Origin: Bdellovibrionota bacterium
GTDB lineage: Bacteria > Bdellovibrionota_C > UBA2361 > JAFLCA01
Direction: 5' to 3'
Length of the DNA: 64,000 nucleotides
Assembly (NCBI GenBank): GCA_030584005.1
Contig: CP129486.1
Location: 933,556-997,555 of the forward strand
Shown: positions 44,107 through 53,848 of the stretch, one piece after another
Layout: each line of letters starts with the position of its first letter
How positions within the stretch are numbered: the first letter of the stretch is position 1
The notes under the pieces: model-generated
What the model saw: the letters and a program-made list of their open reading frames with translations, nothing else
Told to the model about the DNA's origin: nothing
Database searches by the model: none
Position numbers and translations under genes: made by a program

Positions 44107-45183
44107 ATGTCAATCCGAATGGCCGCATTGTTCCTGTGGTTGATGCTGTTCACAGTGCTGGTTGTTTCCCAAGCCGTCGCAGACACCAGTCCCCAGGACG
44201 GCTGCCGACAGCTTCGGGTAGGGGTAATTTTGCCCCTTAGCGGCCCGTCGGCTGCGGTGGGAGCAGCGTTCCGAAACGGCATTGAACTTGGGCTCTCTGA
44301 TCACAGTGCTCAAGGTGCGTTAGCGCTTAGCTTTGAAGATGACGGACTGGAGCCTCGCCGCTCGCTCGCGGCCCTTGCCAAACTTCGCATTGAAGGGGTG
44401 GACCTCGTTGTCTCCATATCATCGAGCACAAGCAATGCGCTGGCCCCGGTGTTAGAGCGACATGGAATCCCATGCATCGCTGTCGCTTCTGACGCCCAGA
44501 TACTTAGGGCACACAGAGAGGCGTATCTGTTCTGGAACCATCCGGAAGACGAAGCGAGGGTGATGTTTCAGGAGCTATTCAAGCGTGGCATGCGCAAGGT
44601 GATTCGCATAGCGACGACCGATGCCTGGTCCCTCAGCATCCAGGAGGCGTTGCGAAGTTTGGAAGCAAAGGGAGCGCAGAAGGTCATCGTCGAGGAGCAC
44701 GAAGTTGCACCGGATATCCGTGATTTTTCAACGGTGATTTCTAAAATGACAATGCAGCGAAATGCGCATGCTACGGGAGTGCAGATGATCCTGCTTACTC
44801 CGCAATTGGGCTTGTTTGCACGACAGCTTCGGGCGCAAGGAATTCATTTGCCGCTCTTTGGCTTTAGCTCGTTTGCCGATAGCACTGCGCAGGAGGATGC
44901 AAGAGGAGCGCTCACCGGGAGCTGGTATGTGAATCATGTTGAACCTGCACAGGAGTTCCCCGCACGCTATCGGAACAGATATCCGGGAGCCTCCCTGTAC
45001 AGCGCTGCGCATGGCTATGAAATAGCCAGGCTTCTCACTCGTATCGCGCCCCCGCGCTGCGGGAAGGGAAGATTCGCCGATCAATTGGAGCAGGCGCTGC
45101 GCTCTCCCGGACTGTTTGGCTTACTCAGACTCGATCAGAAACGCCGGGTGCGCTTTCCACTTGAGGTGTATTCCATCCCCTGA
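44107..45183 (+). CDS. LivK-like periplasmic ligand-binding protein, third paralogue
   Basis: 358 residues. Signal peptide to about residue 22 (LLFTVLVVSQAVADTS type). RVGVILPLSGPSAAVGAAFR, then EDDGLEPRRS, SISSSTSNALAP and VASDAQILRAHREA; strongly similar to the 29095 protein over most of its length. ANF/Peripla_BP_6 fold. GGGG lies just before the ATG. The next gene, 65 bases downstream, is a TonB-dependent receptor, so receptor and binding protein probably handle the same ligand. No ABC permease nearby. Confidence 0.82.
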   Translation: MSIRMAALFLWLMLFTVLVVSQAVADTSPQDGCRQLRVGVILPLSGPSAAVGAAFRNGIELGLSDHSAQGALALSFEDDGLEPRRSLAALAKLRIEGVDLVVSISSSTSNALAPVLERHGIPCIAVASDAQILRAHREAYLFWNHPEDEARVMFQELFKRGMRKVIRIATTDAWSLSIQEALRSLEAKGAQKVIVEEHEVAPDIRDFSTVISKMTMQRNAHATGVQMILLTPQLGLFARQLRAQGIHLPLFGFSSFADSTAQEDARGALTGSWYVNHVEPAQEFPARYRNRYPGASLYSAAHGYEIARLLTRIAPPRCGKGRFADQLEQALRSPGLFGLLRLDQKRRVRFPLEVYSIP

Positions 45184-45194
45184 TCGCGGTCCGG

Positions 45195-45226
45195 TGCACT
45201 GACAAAACTCTTGAGATGAGGTGCAC
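45195..45226. repeat. Repeated GTGCAC hexamer between binding protein and TonB receptor
   Basis: GTGCAC at 45195-45200 and again at 45221-45226, 20 bases apart. The hexamer is its own reverse complement, so the pair can form a hairpin or be an operator for the receptor gene. Significance uncertain. Confidence 0.3.
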
Positions 45227-45247
45227 AATCGGGTAAGTCAGCCTCTC

Positions 45248-47110
45248 ATGAATTATCGACACTATCTCGTTCTTTTTGTAGGACTGATCTTTGCGTCGGT
45301 CCTGAAGGCTGAACCTCAGGAGTCTCACTTCACTGTGGAAGTAGATGCGCCCAGGGTGGCCGTGACAGAGGCACCGGGCACCTTCACCGCGATCTCCTCG
45401 CAGCTTCTTTACGAGCCTGAGGTTGATCTACAGGCAAGGAACTTTGGTGAAGCGCAGGGTGACGTATCTATTCGCGGCGGAATATTCGAGGATACCGGAG
45501 TTCGGATTGGATCGACATCGATATACGATCCACAGACCGGCCACTATACGCTAGAACTGCCTGTAGATCCGCGCATGTTGGGGCCGGTGCAGGTGCTGAC
45601 GGGGAGCGAACAGGCACTGTATGGGTTCAACAGCACCGCAGGCACGCTCTCCTATGGCCTCCGTGAAATTGAAGAAGGAGGAACGATTCGTGCGGGCGCC
45701 GGAGATTTTCATCTCAATTTTCAGGACGCGTACGCGGCCGCACTGAGCAGGCTCGATGACGGCAGTCGAGTGGGGATTGATGTATCGGCAGCCAGGTCGG
45801 AAGGCAATGGCACTCGCACCGACGGCGACCATGAATTCGAGCGCTTTAGCGGCAGGCTCCAAGCAGTAGGGGACACCTATCAGACAGATATACTTGTTGG
45901 CTACCAGAACAAGGAATTTTCTTGGCCCTATCTGTACGCGGTACGCGAGATTCATGAAGCGGTTGGATCGAGCGGCATAGAGCAGGATGATACGGATACC
46001 ACTTTTGCCGCACTCAATCATCGTGTCACCACAGGCGAGGACAGCTACTTTGAACTTTCCGGCTATTTCCGAGATCTGCGTGATGATTATGAGTTCGACC
46101 GCTTTCAGCCGGGACTCTTTAATCCCTATCGCCACCGTACGCGTGTGTACTCCGTGGGTGCGAGCGGACGCGAGAGCTATGATCGCTGGGCCTTAAATTA
46201 CGGATCGCAGATCCTCTTTGACGAGATCGAATCCTCAGCGCTTGTGTTCGGTGATTTCGATTCGCGGGCCTACGGGCGGGTCGTCATTGCTCCCGAGTAC
46301 ACCGTGTCGTTGTCGGAAGGCTATGACCTGGTGATCTATGGCGGCACTGCATGGGACGACACCGATCGGGATGAAGATGAGTGGTCGCCCCTTGGCGGAG
46401 TGCAGTTATTGCTCGATGAGTCTATGGTGGAGCGGGTGTATGTAGAGTACTCCGAGACAACGCGTGTACCGGGGTACACAGCCCTCAACTCCAATCCGAA
46501 CGGGGGCCTCTTTAGAGGAAATGCGGAGCTGGCACGCCAGCGCACTCGAAATATTGAGACGGGGGCAACGCTTGCCATCTCCGATTTCGCTGGAACTCTC
46601 GCGGTGTTCGGGAGGGAAGACGATGATCTGGTTGATTGGACCTATAAGAGCGGAGAGAGTCCGGCGGCTGCCCGTGTGGCGCAGAACGTGGATATTGATA
46701 CGTTTGGCGTGCAGAGCATCGTGGAGTGGCGTGGCGAGCGGGTGAGATTGTTTTCTGGTTACGGGTACTTATTGAAGGACGATTCATACCCTTCGGATTC
46801 GATCGATGCGAGCTTTTATGCGCTCAATTTCCCCAAGCACCGCTTGACTTTTGGCGCCGTGTGGTCGCTGTGCGACCAGTTTGAGCTTCGGCTCGATAAC
46901 GAGTATCGTGTGCAGGAGGCTAATGCTCTTCGCACGGGAGCGCGGCACCCGGTACTTACGACCGTCTTGGCTCGTTGGATGCCCCCCTCGATTTCGGGGA
47001 TGGATGTCACTGTAGCGGTTGACAATCTCTTCGATGAGAATTTCGAGGAAGTTCCCGGCGTTCCTGGTCAGCAACGTTTATTCTCGGGTTCTGTTGCGTA
47101 CCGTTGGTAA
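45248..47110 (+). CDS. TonB-dependent outer-membrane receptor
   Basis: 620 residues from the ATG at 45248, opening a signal peptide (MNYRHYLVLFVGLIFASVLK, cleaved near KAEP). A GTG at 45221 is possible. Plug domain (ARNFGEAQGDVSIRGGIFE, VQVLTGSEQALYGFNSTAGT) then a beta barrel ending VAVDNLFDENFEEVPG and a final aromatic W. Substrate cannot be read and no riboswitch is seen upstream. Pairs with the LivK-like protein. The next gene (typA) begins 32 bases after the stop. Confidence 0.88.
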   Translation: MNYRHYLVLFVGLIFASVLKAEPQESHFTVEVDAPRVAVTEAPGTFTAISSQLLYEPEVDLQARNFGEAQGDVSIRGGIFEDTGVRIGSTSIYDPQTGHYTLELPVDPRMLGPVQVLTGSEQALYGFNSTAGTLSYGLREIEEGGTIRAGAGDFHLNFQDAYAAALSRLDDGSRVGIDVSAARSEGNGTRTDGDHEFERFSGRLQAVGDTYQTDILVGYQNKEFSWPYLYAVREIHEAVGSSGIEQDDTDTTFAALNHRVTTGEDSYFELSGYFRDLRDDYEFDRFQPGLFNPYRHRTRVYSVGASGRESYDRWALNYGSQILFDEIESSALVFGDFDSRAYGRVVIAPEYTVSLSEGYDLVIYGGTAWDDTDRDEDEWSPLGGVQLLLDESMVERVYVEYSETTRVPGYTALNSNPNGGLFRGNAELARQRTRNIETGATLAISDFAGTLAVFGREDDDLVDWTYKSGESPAAARVAQNVDIDTFGVQSIVEWRGERVRLFSGYGYLLKDDSYPSDSIDASFYALNFPKHRLTFGAVWSLCDQFELRLDNEYRVQEANALRTGARHPVLTTVLARWMPPSISGMDVTVAVDNLFDENFEEVPGVPGQQRLFSGSVAYRW

Positions 47111-47142
47111 GGGCCTCTTCATCGAACCCTGTCAGGAACGCT

Positions 47143-48966
47143 ATGAACCACACACTCGAGCGCAATACGCGCATCCGCAACATTGCTATCATCGCCCACG
47201 TAGACCACGGAAAGACAACTCTCGTTGATCAGCTCTTTAAGCAGGGTGGTGTGTTCCGTTCAGGTGAGGAAGTGTCCGAACGGGTCATGGACAGCATGGA
47301 CCTTGAGCGCGAACGGGGAATCACCATTGCGGCAAAGAATTGCTCCGTGATCTGGGGAGAGACAAAGATAAACATCGTTGACACCCCCGGACACGCTGAT
47401 TTTGGAGGAGAGGTTGAACGGGCCCTTGGGATGGTAGACGGGGCGATACTGCTCGTGGACTCTTCGGAAGGGCCGCTGCCACAGACCCGTTTCGTACTTA
47501 AGAAGGCCCTTGAGCGGAAGCTTCCGATCATAGTTGTAGTCAACAAGATCGACCGTAAAGATGCGCGGCCTAAAGAGGTGCTCAATGAGGTGTACGATCT
47601 CTTTATAGACCTCGACGCGAATGATGATCAGATTGAATTCCCGGTGCTCTATGCGGTGGGTCGTGACGGCGTGGCCTCTCCAACGCTCGATGAGCGAGGG
47701 ACCGATCTGAAACCGTTGTTTGACGCCATACTCGCCACTATTCCAGGGCCCTCTTATGACCCTGCCGAACCGTTCCAGATGTTGGTATCGAACCTCTCTT
47801 ACTCCGATTATGTCGGGCGGCTGGCCATTGGGAAGGTAGTGCATGGTTCGGTGAAATTTAAAGAGGATGTGGTACGCATTGATAGGCAGGGCAAGCCGCA
47901 GCAACTCCGCATTACGAAGCTGCAGGTGTATGATGGCGTGCGGCTAAAAGAGGTGGAATCGGTAAGCCCAGGCGATATTGTTATTCTGGCTGGCGTTGAG
48001 CAGGTTGAGATCGGCGATACAATCTGTACCAAAGAGCGACCCAAGGCGCTGAAACGCATCACCGTGGATGAACCGACCATCTCGATGCGCTTTATGGCCA
48101 ATACCTCCCCGCTGGCGGGCCAGGATGGCGAGTTTCTTTTGGCAAGCAAGATTGGGGAGCGCCTTAAGAAAGAGTCGCTGCACAATGTGGCGCTGCAAGT
48201 CGAGAGCGCAGGGGATGAAAGCTTCATCGTCAAAGGGCGCGGTGAGTTCCAGATGGTGATTCTGATTGAGACCCTGCGGCGGGAAGGCTTCGAACTCAGC
48301 GTCGGCCGTCCTAACATCATTCTCAAACAGCAGGGGGAGGTGATGCTGGAACCGATCGAGCATCTGTTTATCGATTGCGATGAACGCTTTACGGGTGCAG
48401 TGTCGGAGAAGCTCGCATCGCGCAAGGGCCGTATGGTCAACCTTGTGAATCACGGAAGCGGACGGGTGCGCCTCGAGTTTTCAATTCCGGCAAGAGGCCT
48501 AATTGGTTATAGAACCGAATTTCTCACCGACACCAAGGGCACGGGCATCATGAATTCGTACCTTTCCGGGTACGAGCCTTTTCGGGGTGAGATCACCTCC
48601 CGAGTGACCGGTTCTCTTGTGTCTGATCGAGCAGGCGAGGCGGTAGCATATGCGCTGTTTCACCTTGAGCCGCGAGGAGTGTTGTTTGTGAAGCCGGGTG
48701 ATCAGCTGTATGAGGGCATGGTGGTAGGGGAGCACAATCGCGATAACGATCTGGATGTGAATCCCACAAAGGCCAAGAAGCTGACAAACATACGCGCGGC
48801 AGGTCGTGATGAGAATATTATACTCACTCCCGTTTCTGACATGACGCTCGAGCGAGCTATCGAGTTCATTCGGGACGATGAGTATGTCGAAGTTACTCCC
48901 AAGGTCGTGCGAATCCGCAAGGCGAGGCTCACCCAACATGAGCGTGCCTTGGCCAAACGGGACTAA
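47143..48966 (+). CDS. typA: TypA/BipA ribosome-associated GTPase
   Basis: 607 residues from the ATG at 47143 (AGGAACG upstream), the exact family length. G1 AHVDHGKTTL, G2 ERGITI, G3 DTPGHADFGGEVER, G4 NKIDR, followed by EF-Tu domain II, two EF-G-type domains and the BipA C-terminal domain (LFVKPGDQLYEGMVVGEHNR, NPTKAKKLTNIRAAGRDE). Binds the 70S ribosome and aids ribosome assembly, especially at low temperature and under stress. Confidence 0.97.
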   Translation: MNHTLERNTRIRNIAIIAHVDHGKTTLVDQLFKQGGVFRSGEEVSERVMDSMDLERERGITIAAKNCSVIWGETKINIVDTPGHADFGGEVERALGMVDGAILLVDSSEGPLPQTRFVLKKALERKLPIIVVVNKIDRKDARPKEVLNEVYDLFIDLDANDDQIEFPVLYAVGRDGVASPTLDERGTDLKPLFDAILATIPGPSYDPAEPFQMLVSNLSYSDYVGRLAIGKVVHGSVKFKEDVVRIDRQGKPQQLRITKLQVYDGVRLKEVESVSPGDIVILAGVEQVEIGDTICTKERPKALKRITVDEPTISMRFMANTSPLAGQDGEFLLASKIGERLKKESLHNVALQVESAGDESFIVKGRGEFQMVILIETLRREGFELSVGRPNIILKQQGEVMLEPIEHLFIDCDERFTGAVSEKLASRKGRMVNLVNHGSGRVRLEFSIPARGLIGYRTEFLTDTKGTGIMNSYLSGYEPFRGEITSRVTGSLVSDRAGEAVAYALFHLEPRGVLFVKPGDQLYEGMVVGEHNRDNDLDVNPTKAKKLTNIRAAGRDENIILTPVSDMTLERAIEFIRDDEYVEVTPKVVRIRKARLTQHERALAKRD

Positions 48967-48985
48967 AGCACCGGAATGAGAGTAA

Positions 48986-49519
48986 ATGCGCTCTATGTAT
49001 GCAGATAACGCCTCTTTTTTTCTAAAACTCGGGCTTGTCCTGGCGGTGCTGGCGGTATTCCTGCTGCGAGGCGGCGATAGAGACGTTGGGGAAAGGCTTC
49101 CCGCACTGCAGGAGCGCATTCCCTCGACGGCAGCGAGTTATGGTGCGGTGCAGGATGAGTGCGACGGCAAGGATCGCTGTCTTGTCGTATACCTGGCGCC
49201 TTGGTGCGGCGCCTGTCGGGGATCAAAGGGGTTCCTCCAGGCACTCGACGCCTTTTTCTCGCAACAGGGTTCGTATGGATTGAAGGTTGTCGTGGGAAGA
49301 GATAGCCGCGACTCTATAGATGAGTTTGCGAGGAGCATTCCGCTCAATGTGTACCTCGACTATGAACGCCGCTGGTCGCAGGCCTTCGGCTCCAGTGTAC
49401 CCGCATGGGTATGGCTGGATGGCGAGGGCAGGCTCTTGAAGCGCGACGCCGGGCTGTACAACGCGGCAGCGGCCGACCTGCACATTGCAGCCCACTTCGT
49501 GAAGCAACTCAACGGGTGA
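48986..49519 (+). CDS. Membrane-anchored thioredoxin-like protein
   Basis: 177 residues. One N-terminal helix (about 11-28) and a periplasmic thioredoxin-fold domain with active site APWCGAC (C74, C77), a VPAWVW stretch holding the cis-Pro region, and YLDYERRWSQAFGSSVPA. Likely a periplasmic disulphide reductase or isomerase. Starts 19 bases after typA (GGAATGAG upstream). Ends 12 bases before the convergent 1411-residue protein gene. Confidence 0.85.
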   Translation: MRSMYADNASFFLKLGLVLAVLAVFLLRGGDRDVGERLPALQERIPSTAASYGAVQDECDGKDRCLVVYLAPWCGACRGSKGFLQALDAFFSQQGSYGLKVVVGRDSRDSIDEFARSIPLNVYLDYERRWSQAFGSSVPAWVWLDGEGRLLKRDAGLYNAAAADLHIAAHFVKQLNG

Positions 49520-49531
49520 ACGAACTGGCTA

Positions 49532-52500
49532 CTAAGCAGCCTTTTTCTCCTCGGCCTTACGCCATAGTCCGCCCACCGAAAGGCTCTCAAATCCGCGAGT
49601 GAGCCAGCGCAGGAGTGCGAGGACTAACCATAGTGACCACACAATCATCACGGTGTGCCAGGCCCACATGGGGAGCCACAGCGCCGATACCGCAGGAAGC
49701 GCACCTTCGGACTGGTCAACATACCAGCGCAGGACCGAATTGCTTGATCCGTTACCGCTCACCAGCATATTGGGCGAGAGAATTAGCCCTGTGCGAATGG
49801 CCTCGTATAGCACTCGAAGGGCGGCCAGGGTCAGCAGCGCTAAGCCGATCTGTGAGGCATTATAGAGCTTCCGGTCTTGCGGTTGCTTCCTGCGGCGCAG
49901 CTCGAGCAGGAGCAGCCAGCTTACCGGAATTACGATGGAGGGAATGGACAGCGAAGCCAGACCAAGTCCCAACAAGATCCATGAAGCTGTGCCGATAGGG
50001 GATAAGGGGACCTTCCCCAGGATCCAAGCTCCGATGAGTACGACGATCAGTTTAGCCCAGAACAGCACCACCGGTCCCCACACCGGCCCTGTGGTAAGCA
50101 GAAGCCAGCGCGAAGCAGGCACATTCATCACGGTGGTTACATTGTAGGCAGTACCCTTAATTTGAATGGCGGGCGCTTCCGTGCGTATGCTGAGATCCCG
50201 CGGCAGGATATATGAGATGTTGATAGTCGAAGCTCCCGGTTCAAGAGGAATGGAGAGCGATACCCCTTGTACCCGAGACGTTTCATCCCGACCGTTTACT
50301 AATAACCTACTGAGCTTGGCATCCTGAGGCAGGGTGATCGGCTGTGTGCCGCCCTGACTTGCTCGAATGCTCATGGATATACTGCCCTCCATAAGCTTCT
50401 TGCCGGGGCTCACTGTGTGTTCGACCGACTCAATCGTCACACTTTCACCCTCGGCTGCCATGGGCTTGGAGACCTGGACCTCGACTGATTCGGCAGGAAA
50501 GGGCTGCCAGAGAAAGCCAGCGCTTCCATTCTGGATGGAGGAGGTAGGATTAATCCCCTTGGCGTTGCAACGCCAGATTGGTGAGCAGTAAAGCACCCAG
50601 GTTTCACTCATAGCGCTGTTCGCTTGTGCCGCCTTGATTCGCAGCACTTCTTGCTCTGCGATCGAGCTCTGCCAGCTCACCGTAGAAGAGCCCCGACTAA
50701 AGGGCACAATGGCTTGGGCGCCATCAACTTTCACCGCGTCATCATTCACCTGCTCTCCGTCGAGCAGCGGCACTCGAATAATAGTCGGTCGATCCTCCAC
50801 GTAGAGACGGGTCACGGTAGTCGACACTGTCCAAGGGAGATCGAGCGATATGATACGGGTGACTTGGTACCAAGGATTCAATAACACCTCGGCAGCCTGT
50901 TGTTCTTCAGACGAAGTGTTCGAACGAGCCTTGCGCAGCAACTGCAGGCTTCCGGTTACAAGGCCGGTTGCCGAGATGCCTTCCGCAGTCCAGTACTCGG
51001 AGCGCACACGGGTGAAGAGCGGGCGCAGAGGAAACTGCAAGGCAAACATGTCGAGACGGCGAACATCAAATGACGCATCAACCGAGTGGCTTCCGTCAGA
51101 GAGGCGTGCCCATATAAATCCCTGGCTGTCGCTGCGAATATGCGATACTGGCGATCCATCAATGATCAGGGATCGTAGTGTCATTTGAGAGAGCGGACCA
51201 GGCAATCCAACGGCGCTATTTCCCCTGGCCGAGACCCGAGCGCGCATGCGAATGGAGCTCTCACCTGCCTCAATCTCCATCGATTCGATCACTGCGCAAT
51301 CACCCGGGCAGTCATGCTCAACGAGTCGCTCCGATAGTTCGCGAAGTAGCTCCTGCGATGGATAGCCCTGAGCAATCGTCCGTGCAGGAATCACCAAAAA
51401 GATGAGAAGCGCGGTCGCGGTTATCCAGCGGCGGGTGCTTTTAATGAGGAGCCAAAGGAATGCGAGCAGCAGGACAACGCGCAACAGCGACAGGAACAGA
51501 TTAGCCTTGGGGCCGATAAGCATCAGCGAAAAGGTGTCGGATTGAGAGACGGGTCCCTGCCATGACAGATTGAACTGACGCCATCGCCAGGTGGGAAGGC
51601 CGGGACCGGTCTGTATCACTGCTTTGGGATCCTGCTGGAAGGATTTCTTTCTCATCAGGTTCTGCGCTGACATCACCGCAGCGCTACCACTCTCCAAACG
51701 CGAAGTAAGGGGAGCAACCATCCCTTCCGCGGCCCGCTCGTACACCGCTGCCTCATCTTGCAGTGCCTCCTCAGTGTTGAAGTACTTTGTTTGATATGCT
51801 GACTCACGCATGCCAATCCCGGCGGTAAATACATTCAGCATCACGGTAAGGATGAATACTCCGGCCACCAAGAACGCCATACGGAAGGCCTTTCCAATCT
51901 CGCCCTTTGCGAGTGCCACCAGGACGGCTCCGCCCAGTACGATGAGCAAGCAGCAGGCCAGCCAGGTGATGACAGAGCTTTCCGCGAGATAGAGCATCCC
52001 CTCGAGGAAGAATCCGTAGACACCGCCACTGAGCGAGGTTTGGGGGAAAAGGCCGACTCGAATCTGCTCCGCACCAAAGGCAATTGCGACGAGACCCACC
52101 AGACCTAGAGTCAGCCGGTAGTACCAGGTTGCAAGTTGCCGCACAGACCCCTCGGGAAGGTAACGCATCAGCGCCAAGCTCGCCAAAAGATGAAACCACA
52201 GGTGCAGGGGCGAGAACGGTTGTCCATGGCTAAGAATCAAAACCGCGCCAACGAGGATACCCGCAGCTATTCCCAGTAATTTAAAGGAGGCGACGGCGAC
52301 AAGGAGCACCAAGAAGACATCGAGTAATGACCAGGATGCCAGCCAGGATCCCGTGGCGTGGTCCGTGCCCGGCGCAGACAGCAAGGTCCAACCTGGAGGC
52401 ACCATGAGGGACGCGCGCACGCTTTGCACTTCATGCTGCCACCCCGAAGCGGGAAGATCGATTGAAGCATCTTCAATTCGTGCATGAGTAACCATAGAGA

Positions 52501-53767
52501 GAGATTGCTCGCGCAGCTCTACACCAGCCTCATTCGACAGAGGGTCGTTCGTGATCAACTGATCCTGCTCGTTTACGGAGGCTCTCCCCAGGCGCACCGA
52601 GGGGTGGGCATTGAGCCGCCATTGCTGGAACATTTGTCCCCGGATTGTGTCACGCACCGTGAAGCCACTGCCATCCAAATCAAGCCATAGCGTCTTATCT
52701 ACCGAGAGGGAGTTACGGGGACTCGTTTCCTCCCCGCGGCGCACCTCTTGGAGGTGCAAGGCTTCCCCGGCATTGAAGAGAAAAGCCCGCAGGTGCCGCC
52801 ACTCACTAGGCAAAGAGGTGCGCTCCGGATCAATGGCAAGACCACCCGAAAGGACTACATTCCTTAAATCCTCTTGGGGCTGGAAGGTCCACACCTCCTC
52901 GGTCGGCCAGTCGGAGATTACCTTGCTGCGATCTGGGGTTTTTAGCTCCTGCGGAGGCGTCCCCGTTACGCTGTCAATCCTGATATGGTATTTCCCAGGG
53001 CGTGCCTGGAGGACAAACGCCTGCTGCCCGGTCAAGTGGTAGGGGAGAGGCGAGGTCACCCTCACCGGAAAGAAGCCGTCCGGCACGACTGTCCCCAGGG
53101 TTAGTTCACGTGGCTTTCCGCTCACGCGCAGATCGATCGCCGTAGTGACGAGCATCGGCACGCCATCGGCAATCAGGCGCGATACTTCAATCGTCAACGA
53201 ATCATTCTCCACATTCGCTACCGTGTCTTCTTGGGCCAGCCATACTGCGCCGTCGCTGATGCGCGGTGTTGCGATCGCCTTTCCGTTGCGGATGAGTTCG
53301 AGCTGTGACAATCCATCAGGTAAGCGGATTGCACGCGGAGCAGCATCCCATTGAAAGGTGCCATTTACCCGGAAGGTGCCCGCGGGGAGCGCAACTTCTA
53401 ACCTGCCGTCTTTCGAGATCAAGCGAGTTTCTACGGAGGTAGTATCGCTGCGCACCGTGATATCAGATGGATACGCATCGCCTCCGCCTGGAAGGGGTGC
53501 GCTCCCCTCTCGATCAAGGGAGACGATATACTCGAATGTGGCGCCTTTGTTTGAGACCTCCAAGCGCAAAGACTTAGGCCACACGCAGACGCGCTCTTTG
53601 TGGACGAGCGCACAGTTTCTTTCAGGGAAGCGCTGCGCTACCCAGGGGAGCCACTCTTTGAGGCTATCGGGAATGCTCTGAGCGTTCGCGACCGATGACA
53701 GTGTTAGGGCTAGTAGGAAGATGGTACTGCGTAGCGATCTGGACTCGACTGGAGGTAGTAGTTGCAT
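49532..53767 (-). CDS. Very large membrane protein of unknown function with internal repeat
   Basis: 1411 residues. Signal peptide (about 13-29, ALTLSSVANAQS). Large periplasmic beta-rich region about 30-460, a membrane block of about six helices (480-680), a smaller block (780-820), a second periplasmic region (825-1230) and C-terminal helices (1230-1400). The second periplasmic region starts with LLRELSERLVEHDCPGDCAV and parallels the N-terminal LKEWLPWVAQRFPERNCALV, each followed by a similar beta pattern, so the protein is an internal duplication. Not recognised. Probable roles: envelope assembly, secretion or sensing. No clear Shine-Dalgarno. Confidence 0.75.
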   Translation of the reverse strand: MQLLPPVESRSLRSTIFLLALTLSSVANAQSIPDSLKEWLPWVAQRFPERNCALVHKERVCVWPKSLRLEVSNKGATFEYIVSLDREGSAPLPGGGDAYPSDITVRSDTTSVETRLISKDGRLEVALPAGTFRVNGTFQWDAAPRAIRLPDGLSQLELIRNGKAIATPRISDGAVWLAQEDTVANVENDSLTIEVSRLIADGVPMLVTTAIDLRVSGKPRELTLGTVVPDGFFPVRVTSPLPYHLTGQQAFVLQARPGKYHIRIDSVTGTPPQELKTPDRSKVISDWPTEEVWTFQPQEDLRNVVLSGGLAIDPERTSLPSEWRHLRAFLFNAGEALHLQEVRRGEETSPRNSLSVDKTLWLDLDGSGFTVRDTIRGQMFQQWRLNAHPSVRLGRASVNEQDQLITNDPLSNEAGVELREQSLSMVTHARIEDASIDLPASGWQHEVQSVRASLMVPPGWTLLSAPGTDHATGSWLASWSLLDVFLVLLVAVASFKLLGIAAGILVGAVLILSHGQPFSPLHLWFHLLASLALMRYLPEGSVRQLATWYYRLTLGLVGLVAIAFGAEQIRVGLFPQTSLSGGVYGFFLEGMLYLAESSVITWLACCLLIVLGGAVLVALAKGEIGKAFRMAFLVAGVFILTVMLNVFTAGIGMRESAYQTKYFNTEEALQDEAAVYERAAEGMVAPLTSRLESGSAAVMSAQNLMRKKSFQQDPKAVIQTGPGLPTWRWRQFNLSWQGPVSQSDTFSLMLIGPKANLFLSLLRVVLLLAFLWLLIKSTRRWITATALLIFLVIPARTIAQGYPSQELLRELSERLVEHDCPGDCAVIESMEIEAGESSIRMRARVSARGNSAVGLPGPLSQMTLRSLIIDGSPVSHIRSDSQGFIWARLSDGSHSVDASFDVRRLDMFALQFPLRPLFTRVRSEYWTAEGISATGLVTGSLQLLRKARSNTSSEEQQAAEVLLNPWYQVTRIISLDLPWTVSTTVTRLYVEDRPTIIRVPLLDGEQVNDDAVKVDGAQAIVPFSRGSSTVSWQSSIAEQEVLRIKAAQANSAMSETWVLYCSPIWRCNAKGINPTSSIQNGSAGFLWQPFPAESVEVQVSKPMAAEGESVTIESVEHTVSPGKKLMEGSISMSIRASQGGTQPITLPQDAKLSRLLVNGRDETSRVQGVSLSIPLEPGASTINISYILPRDLSIRTEAPAIQIKGTAYNVTTVMNVPASRWLLLTTGPVWGPVVLFWAKLIVVLIGAWILGKVPLSPIGTASWILLGLGLASLSIPSIVIPVSWLLLLELRRRKQPQDRKLYNASQIGLALLTLAALRVLYEAIRTGLILSPNMLVSGNGSSNSVLRWYVDQSEGALPAVSALWLPMWAWHTVMIVWSLWLVLALLRWLTRGFESLSVGGLWRKAEEKKAA

Positions 53768-53848
53768 AGGGGAACCGTTGCCGCGTGCTGATAGACCGAG
53801 GCAAGTATAGCGCTCGCCGCAAAAACCGCATCTATGAAAAAAGAAGTG

